From positions 6,047,501 to 6,111,500 of the forward strand of contig OZ004583.1 of NCBI GenBank assembly GCA_963924555.1: DNA of 64,000 bases, in the 5' to 3' direction. Origin of the DNA: Crambe crambe (lineage: Eukaryota > Porifera > Demospongiae > Poecilosclerida > Crambeidae). This document shows positions 10,757 through 22,739 of the stretch, piece by piece (position 1 is the first letter of the stretch; each line of letters starts with the position of its first letter). The notes below the pieces were generated by a model, which saw nothing but the letters and a program-made list of their open reading frames with translations, did no database searches and was not told the origin of the DNA. Position numbers and translations under genes: made by a program.

Positions 10757-12291
10757 ATGATGTTCTACTTATTCTTTAAAGGCATGAGTCGGCGAAAGCT
10801 TCGATTTTATACCCCAAAAAACTGGGAGAGAAAATTGCAGCAGCAAAGACTTCTCATAAAAATTCCTCGAAAAGTAGCAGACAGAGCATTACTCTTTAGT
10901 CAGATGAAGAGTGTTGAACTTGAAGGATGGACCAAATTATATGTCTCCTCCACAGGGTCAATTGCAAGGATATGCAAATATGACCATTCCACAATTCCTT
11001 CAAAAGTATTAATCATGGTGGATGTTGACAATGCATGCAAAGTGTATGCAGGATCCAAAGCTGTTCCTCTTTATGATAAAGCAGTGTCTAGTATATCAGA
11101 GTTACTTTTTATTCTAGAGCAGTTGAACACATATAGTATTTGTCCAGCAATCGATGATCCGAAGTTTAAACCTTTAATCAAGAAGCACGGTGGATTGTTC
11201 TATGACTGTCATGGTAAGAAAGTAGCTATAGAGATTATATAGTCATAGATCATTGTATGCAATCAGTTACTTAATCTATCTTCTAATAAGGTAATATGAT
11301 TGCTCAAGTGGACGACAAGACCATACGACATGTGAATTGTTCCATGTTGGTAAAGCCAGATGGAATCTGTGAACAGTGCAAGCTTTACAAGAAGAACTCT
11401 CTGTTACGTCAACTTAATCGTTTATGGAAAGATAACAAGGAAAATGATTTATGCTCTGCAAGTAGCCATGTTAATTATCGATTTCTTACCGGCATTCAAA
11501 AGAATGAGCGCCTTAAGGCACTGCACTCTGAGCTTCGTGCAAAATGTAGGCAGTTGCATTCACTTGAAAAAAAGATACAGCAGTTACATGAGAAGGAAGC
11601 AGTGACTTTGGATGATGATAGTGATTGTGACATGCGTGCCTTGGTGGAGAAATACTCATCTATCGTGATGAGCTCACAACCTGAAAACTCTAATAGGTCA
11701 TTTCAATACTTGTTTTGGAAGCAGCAACTAGATGCTATCATTAAATCAGATGCACGATCTATTCGATGGCATCCTCTGATAATTAAGTGGTGCCTTTACC
11801 TACACCACAGATCGAGTGGTGCTTATAAAACATTACGGGAATCAGGACTTCTTTCTTTACCATCTGGCAGAACACTTCGTGACTATCGCCATTTTGCTCC
11901 AGCTAAATCTGGATTCAGCACTGCATATGACCAGCAACTTCTCGATCTTGCTACAAAGACCAATTTTGAAATGGCAAAGAACATAGCGATCTTGATTGAT
12001 GAAATGTACGTGAAGGAGGGATTGGTGTACAATAAATTTTCAGGGGCTCTTACAGGATTTGTTGAATTGGGTGACATTGATTCTCACCTTAATGAATATG
12101 AGCGTTCCATATATGAGCCAAAGAAACAAAAATCTTTAGCTAAAACCATAGTTGTCTTCATGGTTCGAGGAGTGGTGACCAGCTTGATCTTCCCATATAC
12201 TATTTTCCCACATATAATATTATATATACGCATGCCCTTCAACCTGGCATCTCTCTCTTCAGATCTCTCAGTGGCCAGCCTCTTGTGCTGA
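10757..12291 (+). CDS. P/THAP9-like transposase, N-terminal two-thirds
   Basis: Exon 1 (start at ATG 10757 or, more conservatively, ATG 10784) ends at the CATG before GTAAGA near 11214. Exon 2 begins at GTAATATG near 11291, giving the junction DCHGNMIAQVDD. Exon 2 has a small Cys motif (CEQCKLY), a coiled coil around 11500-11600, and then two landmarks of P-type transposases: WHPLIIKWCLYLHHRS with the following LPSGRTLRDY, and IAILIDEMYVKEGLVYN with GFVELGDI, which holds the first catalytic acid. The frame reaches VFMVRGVVTSLIFPYTIFPH, where relatives continue into the rest of the RNase H fold. Here that middle part is missing and the frame ends soon after. The likely product is a truncated, inactive transposase. 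Confidence 0.75.
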
Positions 12292-12311
12292 CTATATAAG
12301 CCTAAGACCAT

Positions 12312-12420
12312 ACCATCATGCATGTTGACCATCATGCATGTTGACCATCATGCATGTCATTATGTAACCATTACCATCATGACCATCATGCATGTTGACC
12401 ATCATGCATGTCATTATGTA
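12312..12420. repeat. Short tandem repeat, 16-bp unit
   Basis: Units of ACCATCATGCATGTTG recur, with CATTATGTA spacers. The tract sits exactly between the + strand and - strand transposase pieces, so it is a candidate rearrangement point. Confidence 0.8.
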
Positions 12421-12425
12421 AGTTT

Positions 12426-13259
12426 CTAGGCTTCTGATTTAGTGAAAGAAAATCCACGAATTGTTACATACTTAGCTACTATCAAACTTAAAATCACTCC
12501 TTTCTTATCTTCATCTATCATTCCTGCTGCAGAGCACCAGTTAAATAAAACATCTGAATCACCTAGAATGCTGTCATGTATTTCTTTCTTATCAAACTCA
12601 TTTGTAGTTGAATGGCAGCGAATACAATACTCGATGGCACTAAGAGTTTGGCAAAAGCCGTCAGTAATATGAATAAGCCCACCTCTATCAACACAGCACA
12701 CCCATTCATTTGAAGATGACATAGGAGAAGCTTCATCTTTGATCAGATATTTTGTGCTAGCTGACACACTCTGATCCTTGGATATTGATTGAATGATATA
12801 GCCACCTATGTAGCGGATAGCATTGATCTCTTCATATGAAAGATCGCTAGGAATGGTACCAACATCCTTTATTATTGGTAAAATAGAATCTATCAATAAC
12901 TTCAAATAAATAGATGATAAATACTGATACAAAGCTGGATCAGCGTTTAATTTTTGACTAGTTAAAAACTCTTCCCATTTCTCTTTGAAATCTTGTGCAC
13001 TTCGTATCTGGTGAAATGACACTCAGAGTTTCTCCCTCTTAATTTTTTTGGTACGTTCTGATTGTGCACCATCAATTATTCTCTTTAGTGATGAATACAG
13101 CCAGTTAGAGAAAAATTTACAGTGCCATTCTCAACTGCACAAAGCTGACTTAGAAGTCTCTCCAAAATTTCCTTTAAAGTTTTTGATTTCTTTGAACAAG
13201 CACAAAACTCTTCATCTTTTAGGATACTGTCACAAGCTTCTTTGAAAAATTGAATGGAA
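12426..13259 (-). pseudogene. Transposase C-terminal-like fragment in inverse orientation
   Basis: The main open stretch, 13022-12426, encodes QDFKEKWEEFL, then LSYEEINAIRYIGGYII, then VCCVDRGGLIHITDGF. This resembles the C-terminal part of P/THAP9-like transposases, where an RYxAGY segment and a DRGGL segment occur. A preceding piece (about 13259-13085) reads FFKEACDSILKDEEF and can be joined through an intron ending at CACCAG near 13003. It lies between the same inverted ends as the N-terminal part but on the other strand. Either an internal inversion split the gene or this is a second, convergent gene of the element. I prefer the inversion. Confidence 0.5.
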
Positions 13260-13513
13260 ATCATATCTAAAAAAAAATTATTGTTACAGCACTGTTTTCT
13301 TTATCATAGCTAGTTTCATATCTTAAGCTGTAATAATGCATAATGCAGTAGCTAGCTAGTAATGATAATATACCATTTTGAAGAGGAGACTCCATCCCTA
13401 GCCTTAGCCGCCGATTCGAGCTAGCTTTAGTTTGCTACTATTAAGAGAGACTCTCATACGGCGAGGGTTAATTATGATATTACCCTAGGACACGGAGTGC
13501 AGGGGTTAATGGG

Positions 13514-13553
13514 CTAGTTTCCTATCCCGTGTACGTAGTCTATAGTATCTATG
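13514..13553 (-). repeat. Right terminal inverted repeat of P-like element
   Basis: Mirror of 10077-10116. It is followed directly by the second GGTGGAG. Confidence 0.85.
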
Positions 13554-13560
13554 GGTGGAG

Positions 13561-14393
13561 TTATGAGATCTTCTCTGGTTTGACCTTTGACCTGTGGAAG
13601 GGAGTCGAGATGATCACCATAGTGACAAAAATAATTAAGTGCAAAAGTAGCTGAAGTACATGTAAAGTATAGGCTTGAACACTCTCCACCTTTAGATTAC
13701 TGACTCTACTGATGACTGGAACAATGAGTTAAGGGTCATAAGTGTAGCTGGTATTGGAATGTTGACAGAATCTAATTGGCTGTGACAATCAGTAACACAA
13801 CTACGAAAGTTTAGAGCAGAAACCATGTGTTGTCCAACATCATACATCTGACACTCATAGCTACGCAGCTTCTTTGTCTTTAAAGTGACACATGGATGAG
13901 GAAATGAAAACACAGGTAGTAATTGCTCTCTATCACATTATTAATGCAAACCAGAGTACAGTGCAAGCAGACATTTATACTGTACATATGGTGGACTTCT
14001 TTTCTATTCACACCACTTTGACCATGGCCTCAGATACCAGATTTTAAATTCATTCCATTCAGTGTATGCAGCAAAGTGGGCATGTGCTTGCTCTGGTCAA
14101 GCACAGAATCTTCTGGTGTACTAGTTTGCCTACACAACAGTTCATTAGGAGCCATGATATGATATGACGAGTGATGATCATTTTAATGTGTGAACTAGTA
14201 ACCAGAGAGTTCAGGTCTGCCTCCCATGTAGCCACTGCACTTAAGCACCTACGTACCATCACAGTCCTATCCAATTAGGTCTGTGGTCCTACACAGCTAT
14301 GATACATCCAGAAATAATAATGTGATTGGGTTCAGAGAGACCATGACCTACCTGGCCATTGCACTCACTTATGTATGAGTCAGTCAAAGTTAG
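13561..14393. other. Intergenic, with two weak candidate exons
   Basis: Minus-strand open stretches at 13913-13692 (contains CVTLKTKKLRSYEC) and 14274-14059 show no recognisable domain. They could be exons of an unknown gene or chance. The rest is AT-rich without structure. Confidence 0.25.
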
Positions 14394-14726
14394 CCCTGAG
14401 CTAATTATTCATATATAGATGCCCATTATTCAAGTATTTTATTCAACATTTTGCTCCCTATTATTCAAGAGACAGCCCCCTATTATTCAAAACAGAGTGA
14501 TGACAACACTCTGACTGACTGACCAATGTGGCTAGAGACAAGTAATAAGGATCATTATTAAGGATGTACATTGACAGGATTGACAGTCATAACTATTACA
14601 TAGTTCATTAACTCATCGATTATTGTACTGAAGCATCAAAGATGTCTCAGTTAGAGCCTATTATTCAATTTCTGAAAGAAGCTACCTATTATTCAAAAAA
14701 TTATTCCTGAATAATTAGCTCAGGCC
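14394..14726. mobile_element. MITE with CCTGAGCTAATTATTCA ends, copy 1
   Basis: 333 bp with inverted ends reading CCTGAGCTAATTATTCA and TGAATAATTAGCTCAGG, flanked by TAG on both sides. Inside, CCCTATTATTCAA-type motifs repeat near both ends. A second copy lies in opposite orientation at 42607-42919, also flanked by TAG. There is no coding capacity. The superfamily is uncertain: the 3-bp duplication fits Academ or Harbinger-like enzymes. Confidence 0.8.
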
Positions 14727-15002
14727 TAGTCAAAGTACTAGGATTCTCCCCAGTTAAACTGATCAGAGCAGGTCACATTAACTTGTGGCTATTAAAATAC
14801 ATTGTTTTAACCACATGAAAGAAAAATGGACCCCATCAGAGTAGTGTTGCACTTCTCTAACACTGTTTGGGGAGAACTTGATGATGGATGTGGGAGAGGT
14901 AGTTGTGTTACCTCACACATTCACTGTCAAATAAGGAAGTGACTCTATTTATAACTAATGAAGGTCATTATCACAATTGACAGATCTTGGTACAGCCTAG
15001 CC

Positions 15003-15007
15003 TTTTT

Positions 15008-15038
<31 letters not shown>

Positions 15039-15057
15039 GAGGGGGGAGGGGTGGGAA
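15003..15057. repeat. T-tract followed by G-tract
   Basis: Fifteen T then about 22 G, followed by shorter G runs. It could form a G-quadruplex. Similar G or C tracts recur at about 16778-16795, 28567-28587, 51373-51385 and 55180-55204. Confidence 0.85.
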
Positions 15058-16226
15058 AAAGAGACCCTTCGCATACCATCTGCAAAGATTGATTTAAAAA
15101 GGAGGGCCTGGGGCTGAGGCTAGACAATCATCAGTTTCAAGTGGTAAAATGTGAACTTTGACATTAAAATAATAATGCTGGAGAGACTGAGAGATGGCCA
15201 GTGGCTGAGAACAAGGGGTCAAAGGAGAGAAGGGAGGAGTCACACAGACACTATTAGGCAGAATATTTGAATGCATGTAGTCAAGATTAATTTTATTAAA
15301 AGGAGGGAGTGCTGAGATAGTAAACTATGCACTATGCTTTCCACTCCTACAAGTCAACCACACAAGAGCTACGTCAGTTTCCTCAACACAGTACAAGTCT
15401 ACCACTGTGAAAACCACACCCATCCTTCTACCCACATTGGATTTATTTTCCGAATTATGGGGATTTAATGCAAAAGATTTTGAAGAAATTGAAAGGGGTG
15501 AATTTAAGGAAGTAGGTGATTTTGGGGGTGGTATTGTTTATGGTGTTATTATATGTCGATGAGTTTTATCTCATTATAAGAGTTAGTCGTATCATCCACA
15601 CAGTAGGTGAGATAAAACCTGTTGGATACTATTGAGGATCATGTGACCTGGAGGAAAGGCTTATCAATACCCAATTACAACTTGCATCCATTCTGTAGGT
15701 AACCTTCTGACATGGCACTCTTGCCACACCAGTAAACAACAGTCAAGTGATCAGTGTCAGATCAAAAGCTGGTACAACCAGTTATAACACCAGCTGATTC
15801 ACTAAGGTCAACATGATTGCTTCTCAAGTGGTTTGATTGTACTGCCTAATGCTCAAATGGTAAGTATTTGACTGATGACAGACTGTTTACTTTATGCTCT
15901 GTTGTATGTTCAGAACATTTTCCACTGCTGGAGCACTTTAATATGGTGAATCTCTTAGCTATCACGGATCAATATGGATGAACGGCCCCACTCTCTAATC
16001 GCATTCTTTTTTAATTCTTTTTTATTATAATTATATGGCTTTAACCTACTTTGGAAAGGTGCCGTTTTTTTAAATTAAGAGAAAGTAAAATTTTCCTGTA
16101 CAACTTCAATTGTAAAATGTTACGTATCTCTGCTTCTACTGGATGGATTTCTATCGGATAAAGTTTATAGCCCGGTATCACTATTTTTAGATATGAACAG
16201 TACCAATTGTAAACCGTGTGGTTTAT

Positions 16227-16345
16227 GCTGTGTCAGCACGATCGTTCTACAAATTGATCTGCAGCTTGTAATTGTACTGCAATTTGCAATGCTGTGTCAG
16301 CACAATCGTTCTACAAATTGATCTGCAGCTTGTAATTGTGCAATT
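16227..16345. repeat. Tandem duplication, 64-bp unit
   Basis: Two near-identical units beginning GCTGTGTCAGCAC (16227 and 16291) containing TTCTACAAATTGATCTGCAG. Confidence 0.8.
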
Positions 16346-16738
16346 TGTAATTTGCGATCTAACATTATTGGAACCAAAAATCAGAACTAAGGGTTAACAA
16401 TACTATAGTGGATTTGCACGTAGCGATACCTTACCCGACATCCGTTTATACCCAAGGTCTTCACGGAAATAAACTACAACGTTAGAGATAATATAGATAC
16501 TCCGTACTACTGTATTATCTATGTATTATCTATGGTTAGATCAAGGTATTTTAATGCAATGAAATGAATGCCGGTAGTGAGAGCTGAAGTGCATTGAGGG
16601 TCAACGGGTCCAAGCCTGGCCACCGGTATACCAGAGAGGGATTATAAAGAAACAAAACAACAACAACAAAAAAAAAACAAAAAACAACACCCTAATAAAC
16701 GAAACAAGAGTGGAGAACCATAAAAGGTTAAGTTAAGG

Positions 16739-17027
16739 GGCCTGCATAGGCATAGGAACCAGGGGGGCTGATAGCCCCCCCCCCCCCCCCCCCCCTAGCT
16801 AATCAGTATAGTTAGCTATACAATACTTTGGAAATATTAATTTTTATGATGGTGCAAATCAAAAATCTAGCCTCAAAGAAGTAGTTAAGATTTTGCTTCA
16901 TGCTCCACGTGGGAGGGGGTACATCCCCCTCCCACACCCCCTCACCGTGGCATAACAGCCATGCAGTCCACTGCAAAGTTCAATATCTAGCCCCCCCAAA
17001 GTGAAATTGCTTCCTATGCCTATGGCC
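16739..17027. mobile_element. Foldback-type MITE
   Basis: The ends are imperfect inverted repeats, GGCCTGCATAGGCATAGGAA and the complement of TTCCTATGCCTATGGCC, followed inward on each side by a G/C homopolymer and TAGCC/CTAGC. It is about 289 bp, with no coding capacity. No target duplication is clear. Confidence 0.6.
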
Positions 17028-17703
17028 CTGGGGTTAGCCATAAATGGACAGATCATACATGTGCGGCTTGATTTGAAATGAGTTAGAAAGGCAGGATGAA
17101 ATAGAAGATGCCCTAAGTCTTCTAATAATGATACCAAAGATGTTAAAGACTTTCAAGAGGATCCCCATCAATTTGGTAGCTGGTCTACAAGACTACAACC
17201 TGGAAACTAAGCAAGTTTGCACTTGTGCAATTTGCACTAGTAAACGTCCAATCAATTCCTTGTACTTGCGGTGACATTGCAATTCGTGAGTTCAATAGTC
17301 ATAAAGGCAGTCACTACAAACACTTTCTTGTTGAGGCCTACTGTAAGCTACAAGCATTGACATCTTCAGTATCATTGTATATAAGCTTATACTTGTGATA
17401 TTTTATGTCATCTGCATTGCTTAGAGTATTTCGAATGAGGAGTACCAGTATATATAATATAACTGCCTTGTGGGATGCCTGAAATCACAGCTAACAGGAA
17501 TCAAGCACAAGATATAAAGATGCAAGATCATGCAACACCACTTGAAATAAGGCATCAATAATAACAGTCTCCTGGAATTCAGTAGCTATAAATGTAGCTA
17601 ATGTGATAAAAGGAGAGTGCATCTTCTTGAAGAAGCACTGCATGTGTATAACTTCTCAGTGAACATTCAGTATCATAAATTATATATTCTATGGCTTATT
17701 AAG
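17028..17703. other. Non-coding stretch
   Basis: AT-rich sequence. I see no gene or repeat of note. Confidence 0.4.
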
Positions 17704-18910
17704 TTACAGCAGTGTATAAATTCTTTGTACTAATTCTACATATAAGTCAGCTGCATGGTACTCGCTAGATATGATTCTATCCAATGAATAAATTTTTCTT
17801 AGACATTGGACTTCATGATCACAAATGGGTGTAGTCACTTCTGGAAGTACTACTCTACTTTGGTCATCACTGTTGGGAATAGGTTCACCCCATGCAGTCC
17901 ACACCATAACTCTAGTCTATACACAAAGAGGATTAATAAAGTATAATATAGCTAGCTACTGCAAATGCTGAAGAATAACACCTGTTGATAACAGTGACAT
18001 GAACAGGTTGTCATATATAAAAGTGTAGGGTGCTAGCTACTTTCATAGGATGTTACATTGATAAATAGTAGCTTTACTTCCAAGTTTCTTCTCACTACAA
18101 GACTAGTTAGCACCTGGTATTACAAGTGATGATCCTGCAGTAGCTATGATGTTATTCTTCAGCATCTATTGTGAAAGCATAGATGATAGAAGCACAAGTT
18201 CTTTCTATGTTAAGAGCATGTAGCTAGTCCTTGAGGGAGCATATGCATAGGTTGCTCGCTCACATAATCATTGGGTTGGATTCCATACATTTCATCTGCT
18301 ACTCTGTTCGATGAATTGTAGTTAGCCAACATCCCTTGCATCCACAGCTGTAGTGGAGAGAGTCCATTTGCAGAACTCATTGGATGGTGGTTCCAACCAT
18401 CCACAAATGTAGCTAGTGTAGAATTGATGTAAGGAAGATAAATGAAGTGTAAGCACCAGAGGTGTACTGAATCATTGGTAGTCAGCATTCCAGTATCCTC
18501 TAGATGATAAAACAAGTGGTAGAAAAGAGAAATGCAGCCTGTGAAGAGGTCTCTCCAAAACCGTTTTATTCTTTGATTGTGGACACTACGCCCACTGATA
18601 ATGCTACCTCGTCCAACTCCCCTCAGTGGATGACTAAGCATGAATTCGAAGTAACCAACTTCATAGTTTTCCCCACCTCTATCACATCTAACCCTCGATG
18701 GCAATCCAAAAGAGTCTACAGCTTGGATAAACAGTGATAACACTGTGTCAGCTCTGTTATTATTTGAGCAGTGACAATAGAGGGGTAGCCTTGAATAGCC
18801 ATCAATTCCAGCATGTATTACCAGGTTCCATCTACAACAAAATAAAGTAGCTAATGTGTAAACAGCAAAATACAGGTAGCTAACCAATGAGCACCTGCAT
18901 GCATGTGCCA

Positions 18911-18951
<41 letters not shown>

Positions 18952-19339
18952 AAGCTACATGTATAGCTACCGGATTATGATTTCCATCGATATGCCATAA
19001 CATATTGGGCCCAGGAACAGAATATCTTCTTCTTTGTATGGTATGAATCCATCTACTCATCACACCAACTGGATCTATCCTCCTAAGGGAATCTCTGATC
19101 CTGCTCTCTTGTAACCTATGACCCATGGCAGCAAGGTGTCCTTTGAGTAAACGGTAACCACAATTTGGATAGTGACGTTGTAAATCTGAAACAATCCTAT
19201 CCAATTGTTCATCATCAATTGTACTAGCTAAATCTTTTTCACTGTTATAACTACATATGTACAGCATATATAGCTCTACACTATATACACCTTTTGGTAG
19301 GAACCATGCAGATTGTCTTCCATGTCTCATGACAGTCAT
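17704..19339 (-). pseudogene. Integrase-core transposase gene (IS3EU/Ginger-like DNA transposon), degraded
   Basis: Three coding pieces run in order on the minus strand. 19339-about 18967 has an HTH-like region (RHYPNCGYRLLKGHL, then RIRDSLRRIDP) and WHIDGNH with the first catalytic Asp. 18831-18210 has WNLVIHAGIDGYSRLPLY, then LPSRVRCDRGGEN (second Asp), then SVHNQRIKRFWRD and FVDGWNHHPM with the Glu-side helix. 17907-17704 matches the usual short C-terminal tail (SEYHAADLYVELVQ). This pattern is the integrase core found in many animal genomes as a DNA-transposon or domesticated protein. The first junction does not keep frame with the available splice sites, so the copy looks inactive. No terminal repeats were identified. 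Confidence 0.6.
18912..18946. repeat. (CT)n microsatellite
   Basis: A pure CT run inside the first intron of the integrase-core gene. Confidence 0.95.
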
Positions 19340-19947
19340 GTCTTCAAATGTTCTAAGTCAGTAATTTGATTGCTATTTCTGTATACAAAAGACCCATTTA
19401 TTTCTTCTCCCCTTCCTTCCAGGAAAGGTCTGACTGACTACCAGTAAACTTACAGAGTGATGCTGCAGCATCCTGAGATTGAGGCAGATCATATGAAGGT
19501 GTAGTGGATGTTCAGTAGCTAGGCAGGAATCCAGAGTCCTGTATTCAATGTGTATAACTACTTACTCCACATGCTCCATACTAGAGAAAGGTGAACAAGC
19601 TACTCATTCAACAGGTTTCCTCAGCCCATTTCTTGTTTGTTTATATCAACAGGAATTGACTAGCTACATTCGGCAAGACAAGATCTTTGAGGGTGTGTAC
19701 TTATTATTCTTTTGTTTCTCAACTAGCTATGGGCATGCATGCGCCAATGGCAGGAGTTTAAAATATTTTTTTCTATTTCAGTGATAACTACTACTCTAAT
19801 AATAAAGTCTATAGTTCATTTAAATTCTAAACTTTAGCTGCAGGTGGTTGATCAGCTCTGGGGAGGTCACACATCATGCTATAACAAGAAAGGAATTATA
19901 GTTAGTCTATTATGAAGCTGGGAAGCATTCATGCATGATGATTATAC

Positions 19948-20202
19948 TTTGTGGTGGCTCAGCGAACTTTCGAATGTTATCAGCAACACTCTTTGGTCCT
20001 TTATTCGACCTCATCAAGGGCCCAAATAAGTCTCCTTCATGAAAGAGGTGCTCCCTTTCCTGCTAGCAAGGCACTATAAGAACTTCTTCAACACTAGATG
20101 CAGGAGCATCTTTCACTGCTAACCACAGTTCCAATTTTGGTGCCTTAATTCCCAATATTTGTGTGATGTACTTGGTGATGTTAGGTAGTGTCAACTGTGG
20201 GA
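19948..20202 (-). pseudogene. Broken death-domain exon
   Basis: It resembles the first death-domain exon of the large genes (37226-36951 and 60090-59830): TLPNITKYI is recognisable and the splice sites still look usable (CAG before TCCCACAG, then GTATAA). The frame is interrupted in the middle (an in-frame stop after the EEVL segment), so the exon no longer encodes a full domain. It lies alone, downstream of the Roc-COR gene, and is likely a relic of a third gene copy. Confidence 0.65.
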
Positions 20203-20439
20203 CTGCATGGGAAATAGCTGGTCAGCGTTATCCAAACACAATCTATAATCCTTCTTCCTGTGTGAGTGGACTCGTATTCAACTACCAAGTTATTAAATCT
20301 TATTTAGAGGTTGTGAGTGAAGAACCTACAACTATACAACTGAAACTTGAAGGTGAGACCTAACAAAATGATCTCAAGTCACCACCTCTGAACCCTCCTC
20401 CTCAACAATCAACATGGGAGCCATACTTGGTTATGAATT

Positions 20440-20622
20440 AAGAAAGTCTCTAATGAGGAACAAGGAATCAACTTTGCCTAGTCCTAAGATTGAGTTAATA
20501 ATAGCTAAACAAAGTATAGAGATTTTAAATCCCTATAGCTACTTTGTTTATTTTGCTCAATCTTGGGCTTTGCTTTGAGCTAGGCAAAGTTGATTCCTTG
20601 TTCTTCATTAGAGACTTTCTTT
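20440..20622. repeat. Foldback repeat with about 45-bp arms
   Basis: The left arm AAGAAAGTCTCTAATGAGGA and the continuing GGAATCAACTTTGCCTAG are mirrored at the right end with few mismatches. The loop is about 95 bp. It is probably a small MITE. Confidence 0.7.
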
Positions 20623-21673
20623 ACTATTACTCTGAAGTTTATTAGCAAAAGGAAGTTTGTCAGTCTAACATTTTGATATTTTATCAGATCTCTCAAGATG
20701 CTGTACTAATACTAATAATTGTAGTAGCTATAGTTATTTTAGTATTAAAGGGAGGAACAATCATGCTGATAAACACAAACTTAAGAACAATCATGCTGAT
20801 AAACACAGGTCTAACAATAATTAGTACTCGATTTGATATCACACAAGAGTATGGCTAGCTACTGAGGCTAATCACTAAAGTTATTAGCTAGAGCTGCAAG
20901 AAGCTTTGATCTGGTGAGGCTATATAATAACTCAACTTCCCAAAGGTGAGATTTAAGCTCCTGGGCTAAATTAAGAAGTAATACATAGCTATCAACAAAC
21001 GCTTCTGTAATTTTTTAGTGGTTGTCGAGGAGTAATGCTTTTTAGTTCAAATTTGAAACTGTTCATAGCATGTAGGATTTGACCTTGCTTCTGCATTTTT
21101 TGTGTTTGTAGTATTAGCTATTAAGATCATGTGCACTTTAAAGTCTATGGTGCAAGTAGGTTTGGAGACATAACCCCTTAGCAACCATGTGTGGGCAGGA
21201 CACCCTTAATTTGGTGCAATCCTCCGATAAAAAGCTAGCTGTTGTATGCTGTATGTGCTACACTCAAGTGATGCTGTATAATAATTATGCTAAATCTTTA
21301 CATAATAACTATGAGATCACTATATTAACTTACTAATGGCTATATAGTTTGTGAACAACACTAGAGCACAGCTACAATCTCCCTTTCTATAAACTACCGG
21401 TACCTTGACACATGGTGATATTAAAGGAGATGAACCAGATAATGTCATGGAACTACAATGGGGCTATCATCAGTGCAATTGTCACACCACCATTCCAACT
21501 AGATATAATGTGACATGCTCACCTTTCTTTTTTTCGTTATATACACTTACTTTGATCTATACAATGATATTCGTTACATATAGTCAGGAAGAATATCACG
21601 TCTTCAGTAAAAGATCTACACTATGACACCAACATTTCTGTACCCACCAAGTCCAAGATTGAGTATATACAAA
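20623..21673. other. Non-coding stretch
   Basis: Contains a short duplication of AATCATGCTGATAAACACA near 20759 and 20788. No gene is supported. Confidence 0.4.
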
Positions 21674-21978
21674 GATGACCACTAGCTGCACAATGTATAC
21701 TGTGACTGAAGTGGGGACATTAAGATGACCGCTAGCTGCACAATGCAGCCACAGTATACATTGTGTAGCTAGTGGTCATCTTACTGTCCCCACATCAGCC
21801 ACAGTATACATTGTGTAGCTAGTGGTCATCAGCCACAGCTAGTGGTCATCTTACTGTCCCCACATCAGTCACAGTATACATTGTGTAGCTAGTGGTCATC
21901 TTAATGTCCCCACTTCAGTCACAGTATACATTGTGCAGCTAGTGGTCATCTTAATGTCCCCACATCAGCCACAGTATG
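21674..21978. repeat. Tandem and inverted repeat patch, about 60-bp unit
   Basis: Five or six copies of a unit containing CACAGTATACATTGTGTAGC and TAGTGGTCATCTTA, ending in GTCCCCACATCAG. The first one or two units are in the opposite orientation, so the patch can fold on itself. Confidence 0.8.
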
Positions 21979-22739
21979 ATGTGAGGCCTCAGTTTTCAAC
22001 AGTTTTCTAGTTCTGGAAATTGACTGTTAGAAATGTAATATGTAGCTACAAATCTGGATGCAGTAGAAATTGGTGATGGTTAAGTGATTACCTATAACTC
22101 TCTTGTTTCATAAACTTTTTCGAACCGTTCACACAGCTATCCCTACTGGTCTGTTATAAAGCAATATGCTGTCAAAATTCTTTTATGTTCAAGGTATGAA
22201 CAACCCATTTCATGGCCAATTAAGATAGGCACATTTTGTGGTATATAGTCATACAATAGTTTCAGTAAGTAGCAGATGCAAACAACACAAATAAAGGGCA
22301 CTCCAAAAGAAGATAACCTTCTTTCCCAATTTCCTAATAAAAGGAGAGTCCATGGGCCTAAACTCCCGAGGTCTCCACAGCCATAGAGGTGAACTGCAGT
22401 AAGAGTAACAGATTTGAAGAAATAGCCAAGTGCTTGGTGTGGGATGCAACTTACTTATGCAGACACCTTTGCCCCCTCATACAGGAGTCTGGCAGTGCTT
22501 GGAGTTGCTGCCAGAGCTGAGTCTCTCAAGAGAAGTACAGGGTGTTGGATTGGTATTAGTGTTTTATCTATGATAATAGCTAGTTAGTTTAGTGATGGCT
22601 GTTGGATGGAGTCCCCTGCTGAACAGCAACTGAAATGTGCTGTAGTAGGTATGTAGGTGATGGCCTTCTCCTCCCGTCATGTCCAGCATCTCAACCTCTC
22701 ACAAATACACCATAGCTAGCTATATGTAAAAATAACTGG
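21979..22739. other. Non-coding stretch
   Basis: No gene is supported; the open stretch at 22449-22249 has no recognisable domain. Confidence 0.35.

Larger units (their letters stand above)
10077..13553. mobile_element. P/THAP9-like DNA transposon
   Basis: A 3.48-kb unit with 40-bp perfect inverted ends (10077-10116 and 13514-13553), each starting CATAGATACTATAGAC. It is flanked on both sides by GGTGGAG (10070-10076 and 13554-13560), a 7-bp match to the 8-bp duplications P elements make. Subterminal inverted motifs repeat inside: ACTCCGTGTCC at 10156-10166 against 13488-13498, and CGCCGTATG at 10199-10207 against 13455-13463. It carries the N-terminal two-thirds of a P-type transposase on + and a separate C-terminal-like piece on -, so it is probably not autonomous now. 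Confidence 0.8.
14727..16738. other. Long non-coding stretch
   Basis: No gene is supported. It holds the T/G homopolymer tract at 15003, a 64-bp tandem duplication at 16227 and a poly-A-rich patch near 16640-16690. Short open stretches (for example 15127-14945) are driven by the homopolymer. Confidence 0.5.

Noticed and set aside
12301-12420. Possible CRISPR-like array
   Set aside because: The units are 16-bp direct tandem repeats without unique spacers, and the context is eukaryotic.
22249-22449. Candidate gene on minus
   Set aside because: No domain, no splice context, and composition like the surrounding non-coding DNA.
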